A DNA stretch of 36,948 nt, from assembly GCA_036496425.1 (NCBI GenBank), contig DASXLG010000145.1, positions 1 to 36,948 on the forward strand, written 5' to 3'. The stretch comes from Terriglobia bacterium. GTDB taxonomy: Bacteria > Acidobacteriota > Terriglobia > 20CM-2-55-15. Below are positions 8,812 through 16,154 of this stretch, in pieces. The position numbers were made by a program, and so were the translations under genes. Positions within the stretch are counted from its first letter, which is position 1; each line of letters opens with the position of its first letter. The notes under the pieces were generated by a model. The model had not been told where the DNA came from. It did not search any database and saw only the letters and a program-made list of their open reading frames with translations.

Positions 8812-9129
8812 TTATGGACGGGGTGTCATAAAAACCAGTAGTACCAAATCTTCCGCGGCGGAATTTCTCACGCCATGATCCTGACCCGGTCTCGCAATCA
8901 CCGCTTCACCCGGATTCAGCTCGCGGTCTTCGCCGGCGATGTGAAAGACTCCCTTGCCCCGCAAAACCAGATAGATCTTATCCGATTCGGCATGGCTGTG
9001 GACGCGTTGATCCTGGCCCGGTTTCAGACAATAGAGATCGCAGAAGTATTTCGCCGATTCAAACAGCGGCAGCTTCTGCATCTTCTCGTCCGAAAAACGG
9101 ACAAATTCTTCAAGGTTCCGAACTTCCAT
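8812..9129 (-). CDS. Cupin-domain protein
   Basis: A 105-residue single-domain cupin. Motif 1 is visible as CLKPGQDQRVHSHAESDKIYLVLRGKG, with two metal-binding His and a Glu/Asp position. Motif 2 is GEAVIARPGQDHGVRN, with a third His. The protein therefore most likely binds a divalent metal; whether it is an enzyme or a sensor cannot be said. It is the first gene of a four-gene reverse operon (cupin, WYL regulator, cbs, small CxxC protein). Its start is only 26 nt from the divergent tetR start, so the two promoters must overlap each other or the coding regions. Confidence 0.85.
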   Translation of the reverse strand: MEVRNLEEFVRFSDEKMQKLPLFESAKYFCDLYCLKPGQDQRVHSHAESDKIYLVLRGKGVFHIAGEDRELNPGEAVIARPGQDHGVRNSAAEDLVLLVFMTPRP

Positions 9130-9155
9130 ATCCGAGTGCCGCTATTGTATTATGA

Positions 9156-9779
9156 ATGAATATGAGGAAGGACTCGCATTTGACGGAGCTTCCTCGCCGC
9201 ACTCCGCAACAGGCTCGGGGCGAACGCCGGGTGTCCGAACTTCTGGATGCGACGGCCCACGTGATCGCTGCAGTCGGATACGACGCCGCGACAATGTCCG
9301 CGATCGCGGATCGCGCGGGCGCGCCGATCGGCTCGCTTTACCAGTTCTTTCCGAACAAGCCGTCGATTGTTCAGGCGCTCCGCACCCAGTACGTCCAGAA
9401 GTTCGAGGAGATGTGGCTGCCTCTGGAAGTCGAAGCGGCGGCGATGGACCTTCCGAATCTGGTGCGCAGGCTGATCGAATCAACCATCCGGTTCGCGGAC
9501 GAGAATCCCGCATTTCCGGCCCTGCTCGACGCGCCTTCGAGCACGCGCACTCCGGCAGCGATCCGGAAGATCATCAAAGAACGCCTTGCCGCCTGTTTGC
9601 GCGCCTGCCTGCCGAGATTGCCGCAGCGAAAAGCGCTCGAACTGGCAACCGTGACACTTCAGATGCTGAAGGCCATGAATCAGCTTTATGCCGAAGTTCC
9701 TCTACCGGAGAAGCGCGGCGTCGTTCAGGAATTCAAGATCGCGGTGCTCTCTTATCTCAACGTGAGAACGAATAAATAA
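9156..9779 (+). CDS. TetR/AcrR family transcriptional regulator
   Basis: This 207-residue protein carries the TetR helix-turn-helix at about residues 22-66 (LLDATAHVIAAVGYDAATMSAIADRAGAPIGSLYQFFPNKPSIV), matching the family pattern of helix 2-3 and the YxFFxNK signature. The C-terminal ligand domain is diverse, as usual. Start at ATG 9156 or ATG 9162; a parallel frame beginning 4 nt earlier has non-protein-like composition and was dropped. Only 1 nt separates its stop from the adaptor gene of an RND pump, so it is likely the operon's own repressor, responding to a pump substrate. Its operator should lie in the 26-nt divergent gap or within the start of the gene. Confidence 0.93.
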   Translation: MNMRKDSHLTELPRRTPQQARGERRVSELLDATAHVIAAVGYDAATMSAIADRAGAPIGSLYQFFPNKPSIVQALRTQYVQKFEEMWLPLEVEAAAMDLPNLVRRLIESTIRFADENPAFPALLDAPSSTRTPAAIRKIIKERLAACLRACLPRLPQRKALELATVTLQMLKAMNQLYAEVPLPEKRGVVQEFKIAVLSYLNVRTNK

Positions 9780-9780
9780 T

Positions 9781-10992
9781 ATGAACCCTGTCTGTAATGC
9801 TGCCCGTTCTGGTCTGCTGTTTTCAGCGTTGGTTATGCTGATTCTCGACGGCTGCTCGACAAAAGCCGCCAATTCCAGTGCTCCTCCGCCGACGAAGGTC
9901 GGCGTTGTCGAAGTCATACAGAAAGATGTTCCGGTATACGGCGACTGGGTGGCCACCCTCGATGGAAACGTCAATGCCAATATCCAACCGCAAGTGTCCG
10001 GATACCTGGTCAAGCAGGACTATGCCGAAGGTTCATTCGTCCATAAAGACGATGTGCTGTTTGAAATCGATCCGAGACCGTTCCAGGCCGCTCTCGATCA
10101 GTCGAAAGCCCAGCTCGCGCAAGCCCGCGGCCAGGTGGCGCAGGCTCAGGCAGCGCTGGCGCTGGCGGAAATCAATGTGAAGCGGGATACGCCGCTCGCT
10201 GCTGCCCGAGCGATCGCTCAAAGCCAACTGGACAATGACGTCCAGGCCAAAGCTCAGGCGGAAGCGCAGTCCAGGACGGCCGAAGGCTCCGTCCAGGCCG
10301 CGGAGGCCTCCATCGAGCAGGGCGAACTGAATCTAGGCTTTACGAGGGTGAAATCCCTGATCGATGGCATCGCCGGGATTGCGGCAACGCAGATCGGAAA
10401 CCTTGTCGGCCCGACCACGATTTTAACGACTGTTTCCCAGGTCAACCCGATCAAGGTGTACTTCCCGATCAGCGAACAGGAATATCTGCAGCTGGCGAAA
10501 GGAAACCAGGCCGGGTCCGGCCTCCTTCGACAAAATGTTCCCAGCCGGCTGCAGCTGATACTCTCCAATGGCGACACATATCCGAGCCAGGGGACCTCCG
10601 CGTTTGCAGACCGGCAGGTCGATTCACAGACCGGAACGATCCGGATGGTGGGCGTTTTTCCGAACCCCGGCAATATTCTCCGTCCTGGCCAGTTCGGCCG
10701 GATACGCTCCCTGATCGGTTTCCACAAGTCCGCGCTGCTGGTCCCGCAGCGTGCGGTGACTGAACTCCAGGGCCGCTATCAGATCGCCGTCGTCGGCCCG
10801 GAGAATAAAGTCAGCATCCGCAACGTCGGCGTCGGCGATCGGGTTGGAACTCTCTGGGTGGTTACGAGCGGGTTGATGGCCGGAGACAAGGTTGTTTCGG
10901 AAGGCACGGCGAAAGTGCGCGAAGGAATGGACGTCAATCCGGCGCCGGACACCTCGGACAGCGGTAATGCCGGCGGGGGCGGAGGCCAGTAG
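9781..10992 (+). CDS. RND efflux periplasmic adaptor (AcrA/MexA-like lipoprotein)
   Basis: The 403-residue membrane-fusion protein links the inner-membrane pump to the outer-membrane channel. The N-terminus is a lipoprotein signal with lipobox LDGC (Cys about residue 25). The biotinyl-lipoyl half-motifs (QPQVSGYLVKQDYAEGSFVHKDDVLFEIDPRPF) and the Gln/Ala-rich alpha-hairpin (KAQLAQARGQVAQAQAALALAE) follow. A second lipoyl half lies around GELNLGFTRVKSLIDGIAG, followed by beta-barrel and membrane-proximal domains. The C-terminal tail is Gly-rich. It sits between tetR (1-nt gap) and the pump gene (2-nt gap), in classic operon order. Confidence 0.95.
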   Translation: MNPVCNAARSGLLFSALVMLILDGCSTKAANSSAPPPTKVGVVEVIQKDVPVYGDWVATLDGNVNANIQPQVSGYLVKQDYAEGSFVHKDDVLFEIDPRPFQAALDQSKAQLAQARGQVAQAQAALALAEINVKRDTPLAAARAIAQSQLDNDVQAKAQAEAQSRTAEGSVQAAEASIEQGELNLGFTRVKSLIDGIAGIAATQIGNLVGPTTILTTVSQVNPIKVYFPISEQEYLQLAKGNQAGSGLLRQNVPSRLQLILSNGDTYPSQGTSAFADRQVDSQTGTIRMVGVFPNPGNILRPGQFGRIRSLIGFHKSALLVPQRAVTELQGRYQIAVVGPENKVSIRNVGVGDRVGTLWVVTSGLMAGDKVVSEGTAKVREGMDVNPAPDTSDSGNAGGGGGQ

Positions 10993-10994
10993 CC

Positions 10995-13900
10995 ATGTCC
11001 AGATTTTTCATCAACCGGCCGATCGTCGCGATGGTCATTGCCATTGTCATGCTGATCGTCGGCCTGGTCTCGATGCTTTCATTGCCGGTCGCGCAATTCC
11101 CCAGCATCGTCCCGCCCGAAATCCAGGTCAGCGCGACCTACCCCGGAGCAGACGCGCAGACGCTTGAACAATCCGTCGCGACACCGCTTGAGGCACAGAT
11201 CAGTGGCGTCGACAACATGGCGTACATGTATTCGGTCAATGCCAACAACGGGCAGACGTCCATTACGGTGGACTTCGACGTCAAGACCGACCCCAACATC
11301 GATCAGGTCCTGACGCAACTGCGCACTTCTCAGGCGCAGTCCCAGCTTCCCGCTCAAGTGAATACGGCCGGACTGGTGGTACAGAAATCGCTGTCGGCGC
11401 CGCTGATGCTCGTTGCTCTCTATTCGCCGAACAACCAATACGACAGCGTCTTTCTGGCGAACTATGCCTACATCAACCTGGTGGACGAATTAACCCGCGT
11501 CCCGGGCATCGCGCGAGTGCAGGTGTTCGGCGCGGGTCAGTACGCCATGCGGGTCTGGGTCAAGCCGGATCAGCTTGCCAAGCTGCATGTCACTGTTCCT
11601 CAAATCGTCCAGGCGTTAGGGACGCAAAACACGGTGAATCCCGCTGGACAGATCGGCGGCGAGCCGGTTCCGAAGGGCCAGCAGTTCACATATACGGTGC
11701 GCGCGCAGGGGCGGCTGGAATCGCCCGAAGAGTTCGGCGACATTATTCTGCGCTCCGATCCCGACGGCTCGACGCTCCGCTTGAAAGATGTCGCCCGCAT
11801 CGAGATGGGCGCGCAGACGTACAACCTCTCCGGACGATACAACGGCAGACCGTCGGCCATTCTCGCCATTTACCAGCTTCCGGGTTCGAACGCCGTCGAT
11901 GCGGCCAACGGTCTCCGGGCTCGTCTCGCCCAGTTGAGCCAGCGATTCCCTCAGGGCCTTTCGGACACCGTCAGTCTCGACACCACAGCGGCAGTGACCG
12001 CGGGAATGCGCGAAATCGTGTACACCCTGTTTGAGGCGCTCGCCCTGGTTGTTCTCGTGGTCTATATCTTTCTTCAGGGCTGGCGCGCGACACTCATCCC
12101 TCTGATGGCCGTGCCGGTCTCGCTCGTCGGAACATTCGCAGTGTTCCCGCTGCTCGGTTTCTCGATCAACACGCTTTCGTTGTTCGGCCTCGTCCTGGCG
12201 ATCGGCCTGGTGGTGGACGATGCCATTGTCGTCGTCGAAGCCGTCGAGCGGCATATTGAGGAGGGTCTTTCTCCTCGCGATGCGGCCCTGAAAGCGATGG
12301 AGGAAGTCTCCGGGCCCGTCATTGCCATCGCGCTGATTTTGAGCGCGGTATTCATTCCAACGGTTTTCATTCCAGGCCTGACCGGCAGGCTCTATCAGCA
12401 ATTCGCCGTCACGATCGCCATTTCCGTCATTCTTTCGGCCTTCAACGCGCTTTCTCTGAGCCCCGCAATGGCCGCGCTCCTGCTCAAACCGCGCAGCGAA
12501 AAGCGAGGGCTGCTTGGCCGCTTCTTCGACTGGTTCAACCGCGGCTTCGGACATGCGACAAACGCCTACGTCGGCCTTTCGCATTTCCTGCTTAGAAAAG
12601 CCGTGATCAGCCTCCTGCTCCTGGGTTTGATTCTGGTTGGAGCAGCCGCCATCGGCCGCAAGCTGCCGACGTCGTTTCTGCCTGAAGAAGACTTCGGTTA
12701 TGTGTACGTCAGCATGCAGCTGCCGGATGCATCGTCTCTGCAGCGGACGGCCGCAGCCGCAAGTAAAGTCGAAGACGTGATTCTTCACTCGCCCGGCGTG
12801 CAAGGCTGCACTTCGGTCATCGGTTTCAGTCTGCTGAGCCGTGTGCAGAACACCTACAGCGCATTCTTCTTTGTGACGGAAAAGCCGTGGGACGAACGGA
12901 CAAAACCTGAAGAGCAATACGACGCCATCCGCAGCCATATCACATCCGAGCTTGGCAAAGTCGAGGACGGCGTGGCCTTTTCGTTTTCGCCACCTGCCAT
13001 CCCCGGCGTCGGGACCTCCGGAGGCGTGACGTTCATGCTGGAAGACCGGTCCGGAGCGAGCCTTGGGTTCCTCAGCGATAACGTCGACAAGTTTCTTCAA
13101 GCGGCACGCAAACGCCCTGAGCTTGTCGGCGTTACGACATCCTACCTTCCGAACGTTCCCCAGGAATTCATCGACGTCGATCGCGCAAAGGTCGAACGCC
13201 AGGGCGTTAATATCGGGGATGTATACCAGACGCTCCAGGCCTTCATGGGCGGATATCTGGTGAATTACTTCAACCGTTTCGGCAGGCAGTGGCAGGTCTA
13301 CGTCGAAGCCGAAGGGCCCTACCGGACACGCGCCGAAAATCTCGGCCAGTTCTATGTGGCAAACAATCGCAACGGCATGGCGCCGCTCAGCGCGCTGACG
13401 GATTTGAAAACGATATCGGGCCCGGAATTCACCATGCGCTACAACGAGTACCACGCCGCTCAGATCAATGCGGCCGCGGCGCCGGGATACAGTTCGGGGC
13501 AGGCGATGAAGGCGCTCGAAAGCGCATTCGCGGAAAGCATGCCGCGCGAAATGGGCTTCGATTACACCGGAATCTCCTATCAGGAACAGCAGGCGGCCCG
13601 GGGCGTTTCGCCGGCGGCAATTTTCGGCCTGTCGCTGTTGTTCGTATTCCTGATCCTCGCGGCTCAATACGAAAGCTGGTCGCTGCCGTTCAGCGTGCTG
13701 CTCGGCACGCCCGTCGCGGTGCTGGGCGCATATCTGGCCCTGTGGGCGCGGCACTTCGAGAACGACATCTATGCGCAAATCGGTCTTGTGATGTTGATCG
13801 GATTGTCCGCCAAGAACGCCATTCTGATCGTGGAGTTTGCAAAACAGGAATTCGAGCGCGGCAAGAGTCTCGAGGACGCCGCGCTTACGGGCGCGCGCAT

Positions 13901-14156
13901 CCGGCTGCGGCCGATTCTCATGACGGCCTTCGCTTTCATCCTGGGCTGCGTTCCGCTGTGGGCGGCGGCAGGATCGGGAGCGGTGTCCCGCAGGATCCTT
14001 GGAACTGCCGTCATCGGGGGAATGCTGGCGGCCTCCGTGATCGCCATTTTCTTTATCCCGGTGACCTTTGAGGTGGTCGAAAAACTTTCTCACCGCATCA
14101 AGCGGACCGACGTGAGCAACGACGAATATCCCGGAAATGGGAGGGAGCCCGCATGA
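10995..14156 (+). CDS. RND multidrug efflux pump, AcrB/MexB-like
   Basis: The 1053-residue inner-membrane transporter has the usual HAE1-type layout: one TM helix at the start (FINRPIVAMVIAIVMLIVGL), a large periplasmic loop, TM2-6, TM7, a second loop, and TM8-12. The proton-relay residues are present: the Asp pair in GLVVDDAIVVVEAVERH of TM4 and the Lys in GLSAKNAILIVEFAKQE of TM10. It exports hydrophobic or amphiphilic compounds using the proton gradient, as a trimer with the adaptor and outer-membrane channel encoded on either side. Length and motifs are complete. The stop overlaps the start of the outer-membrane factor by 4 nt. Confidence 0.97.
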   Translation: MSRFFINRPIVAMVIAIVMLIVGLVSMLSLPVAQFPSIVPPEIQVSATYPGADAQTLEQSVATPLEAQISGVDNMAYMYSVNANNGQTSITVDFDVKTDPNIDQVLTQLRTSQAQSQLPAQVNTAGLVVQKSLSAPLMLVALYSPNNQYDSVFLANYAYINLVDELTRVPGIARVQVFGAGQYAMRVWVKPDQLAKLHVTVPQIVQALGTQNTVNPAGQIGGEPVPKGQQFTYTVRAQGRLESPEEFGDIILRSDPDGSTLRLKDVARIEMGAQTYNLSGRYNGRPSAILAIYQLPGSNAVDAANGLRARLAQLSQRFPQGLSDTVSLDTTAAVTAGMREIVYTLFEALALVVLVVYIFLQGWRATLIPLMAVPVSLVGTFAVFPLLGFSINTLSLFGLVLAIGLVVDDAIVVVEAVERHIEEGLSPRDAALKAMEEVSGPVIAIALILSAVFIPTVFIPGLTGRLYQQFAVTIAISVILSAFNALSLSPAMAALLLKPRSEKRGLLGRFFDWFNRGFGHATNAYVGLSHFLLRKAVISLLLLGLILVGAAAIGRKLPTSFLPEEDFGYVYVSMQLPDASSLQRTAAAASKVEDVILHSPGVQGCTSVIGFSLLSRVQNTYSAFFFVTEKPWDERTKPEEQYDAIRSHITSELGKVEDGVAFSFSPPAIPGVGTSGGVTFMLEDRSGASLGFLSDNVDKFLQAARKRPELVGVTTSYLPNVPQEFIDVDRAKVERQGVNIGDVYQTLQAFMGGYLVNYFNRFGRQWQVYVEAEGPYRTRAENLGQFYVANNRNGMAPLSALTDLKTISGPEFTMRYNEYHAAQINAAAAPGYSSGQAMKALESAFAESMPREMGFDYTGISYQEQQAARGVSPAAIFGLSLLFVFLILAAQYESWSLPFSVLLGTPVAVLGAYLALWARHFENDIYAQIGLVMLIGLSAKNAILIVEFAKQEFERGKSLEDAALTGARIRLRPILMTAFAFILGCVPLWAAAGSGAVSRRILGTAVIGGMLAASVIAIFFIPVTFEVVEKLSHRIKRTDVSNDEYPGNGREPA

Positions 14157-15526
14157 AGCGCGTCATTCATTTCGGAATTTTGGTTCTTTTGGTATCGGGC
14201 TGCACCACCGTCGGGCCGAACTACAAGCGGCCCCTCGTCGCAACGCCGGACGCGTTCCGCAATGACAGTTCGTCGCAGGCAGCACCGGCATCCACTTCGC
14301 TCGGCGACGAGAAATGGTCTGAAGTATTTCAGGATCCGGAACTGCAGAAGTTGATCCGGACCGCCCTCGATCAAAACTATGATGTGCGCATCGCTGCGAA
14401 CCATATTCTACAGACGCAACAGCAGGCCGCAATCATCCGGTCGAATGCGTATCCGACGCTCAGCGCGGGCCCCAGCTACCTGACCGAGAAGCTTCCGGGC
14501 TTCGGCTTCAACCAGTTTCAGCTGCAGGGGTTCTTCACTTGGGACGTCGATTTCTGGGGCAAATTCCGCAGAGCGGATGAAGCCGTCCGCGCGAGTTTAA
14601 TCGCGTCCGAATGGGCGCGCCGCGAAGTGGTGGCGACACTCGTTTCGAATGTCGCCACGGCTTATTTCCAGCTTCGAGAGCTCGATCTCGAACTGGATAT
14701 CGCGAAGAAAACCCTCGAGTCCCGTCAGGAATCGCTTCAGCTGACGCAAACGCTGGCAAACGGCGGCGCTGCCGGATTGCTGGATGTGAGGCAGGCGGAA
14801 CAATTGGTGGAGACCGCCGCCGAAACGATTCCCGACACCGAACGCCGGATCTCTCAGATGGAAGACCAACTCAGCATGCTTACCGGCGGCAATCCCCACG
14901 ATATTCCGCGCGGCCTCCCGCTGTCGGAACAGGCTCTGCCTGTATCGGTTCCTGCTGGAATTCCCTCCAGACTGCTGGAGCGGCGTCCGGACATTCAGGA
15001 ACTGGAACAGCAAATGGTCAGCGCCAATGCGCAAATCGGCATCGCGCGGGCGCAGATGTTTCCCGATCTGCCGTTGACAGCGTCCGGCGGCATTGCCAGC
15101 AGCGCATTGCTCAAACTGTTCGCCGGTCCGGCGGGTATATGGAATTTCGCGCCGACGCTCACACAGCCGATCTTTCAGGGAGGCAAGCTCCGCGCAAATC
15201 TGAAACTCAGCGAGGCGCAGGAGCAACAGGCCGTCCTCACGTATCAGCAAACGATTCAGCAGGCGTTCCGCCAGGTTTCCGATGCGCTGATCGACTATGG
15301 GAAGTATCGGGACTTTCGCGAGCATCAGGAATCGCTGACCACGGCAGCCCACGAATCGGCCGACCTTTCCGAACTCCGATACAAAGGCGGCGTCGCCAGC
15401 TATCTGGAAGTCCTGACCAACGAGACGAACTACTTCACTGCGCAGCTCAATCTCTCCCGCGCCGTCCTCAACGAACGCGTCTCGGTAGTCGAGCTATACA
15501 ATGCGCTGGGGGGCGGCTGGGATTAA
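14153..15526 (+). CDS. Outer-membrane efflux lipoprotein, NodT/OprM family
   Basis: This 457-residue TolC-like channel subunit begins with a lipoprotein signal (lipobox VSGC, Cys about residue 17, then TTVGPNYKRP, the family hallmark). Two repeats of coiled helices and beta strands follow. Recognised segments include FQDPELQKLIRTALDQNYDVRIAANHI, the LLERRPDIQELEQQM motif, and LSEAQEQQAVLTYQQTIQQAFRQVSDAL. It forms the outer-membrane duct of the tripartite pump. It is the last gene of the tetR-adaptor-pump-channel operon, with a 4-nt ATGA overlap at its start. No obvious strong terminator is seen after the stop. Confidence 0.95.
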   Translation: MKRVIHFGILVLLVSGCTTVGPNYKRPLVATPDAFRNDSSSQAAPASTSLGDEKWSEVFQDPELQKLIRTALDQNYDVRIAANHILQTQQQAAIIRSNAYPTLSAGPSYLTEKLPGFGFNQFQLQGFFTWDVDFWGKFRRADEAVRASLIASEWARREVVATLVSNVATAYFQLRELDLELDIAKKTLESRQESLQLTQTLANGGAAGLLDVRQAEQLVETAAETIPDTERRISQMEDQLSMLTGGNPHDIPRGLPLSEQALPVSVPAGIPSRLLERRPDIQELEQQMVSANAQIGIARAQMFPDLPLTASGGIASSALLKLFAGPAGIWNFAPTLTQPIFQGGKLRANLKLSEAQEQQAVLTYQQTIQQAFRQVSDALIDYGKYRDFREHQESLTTAAHESADLSELRYKGGVASYLEVLTNETNYFTAQLNLSRAVLNERVSVVELYNALGGGWD

Positions 15527-15693
15527 AGGTTCCTGTAAGGTGCCGGAAACACGCTCTGCCAACGTCTCGCCTTCAACCAACTAGAAGATTCTCGATGCGC
15601 GCACGATCGTCGTCAGCGACCCGGTCGGGGACAGTGAGTAATTAATTCCCAACGCGATTGTGCTCGCCGTCCGTCGTTCCATCGGAGGAATCA

Positions 15694-16023
15694 CTAAAGA
15701 CGTTGAATCGGATATAAATCGAACAACCTGTCCTCGACAACAACAGGAATACCTTCAACAATGGCCTGTGAAATGATGAGACGGTCGAAGGGATCGCGGT
15801 GATGAAACGGCAGGTTTGTCGTGTTCATCGTCTTCCGAATGCATGACGAGTTTGCCTTTTGCACTCCCAGGCTGCCGCGGCTGCTTGACGGTAATGGCTG
15901 GTCCCACGAGTTTGGCGACGGGTCTTCCGCCTGCGTAATCACGAATTCGTCGTCAGGACCTAGCTTGGCGATCAAATCTCCCAGATGCTCCTGCGCTTCC
16001 TGCAGCGTGACTGTCTCAGCCAT
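15694..16023 (-). pseudogene. Decayed Phd/VapC toxin-antitoxin module
   Basis: A strong ribosome site (GAGGAGGT) precedes ATG 16023, which opens a Phd/YefM-type antitoxin (MAETVTLQEAQEHLGDLIAKL...EFVITQAED). Near 15923-15930 the frame slips by one base: the neighbouring frame continues with RPVAKLVGPAITV and then KQPRQPGSAKGKLVMHSEDD, the expected rest of such an antitoxin. At about 15813-15822 the sequence jumps straight to LPFHHRDPFDRLIISQAIVEG and on to the stop at 15694, which is only the C-terminal end of a PIN (VapC) toxin. The toxin's N-terminal two thirds, with most of the catalytic acidic residues, is gone. One continuous frame spans the three parts but reads the middle out of phase. 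Confidence 0.8.
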
Positions 16024-16154
16024 TCTTGTCGACCTCCTCGATTTACCCCGATAGCTTATTTTCTGAAAGTTGCTCTGCACGATACACCACCATGATATCA
16101 GCTGGATCATTATTGAAATCGAAGCAATGTCCGCGCGGTTATAGACCGCGCCTT

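Noticed and set aside
9152-9775. Alternative forward frame nearly the same length as tetR
   Set aside because: Rich in Arg, Ser and Gly without TetR features; the frame from 9156 has the helix-turn-helix.
11616-14093. Very long reverse-strand open frame (over 800 codons) opposite the RND pump gene
   Set aside because: Composition is Arg/Gln/His-rich with no recognisable domain; it mirrors the high-GC pump gene, whose motifs are unambiguous.
15527-15693. Possible coding fragment or terminator after the efflux operon
   Set aside because: An 18-codon stretch (KILDARTIVVSDPVGDSE) after a stop looks protein-like but is too short, and hairpins there are weak.
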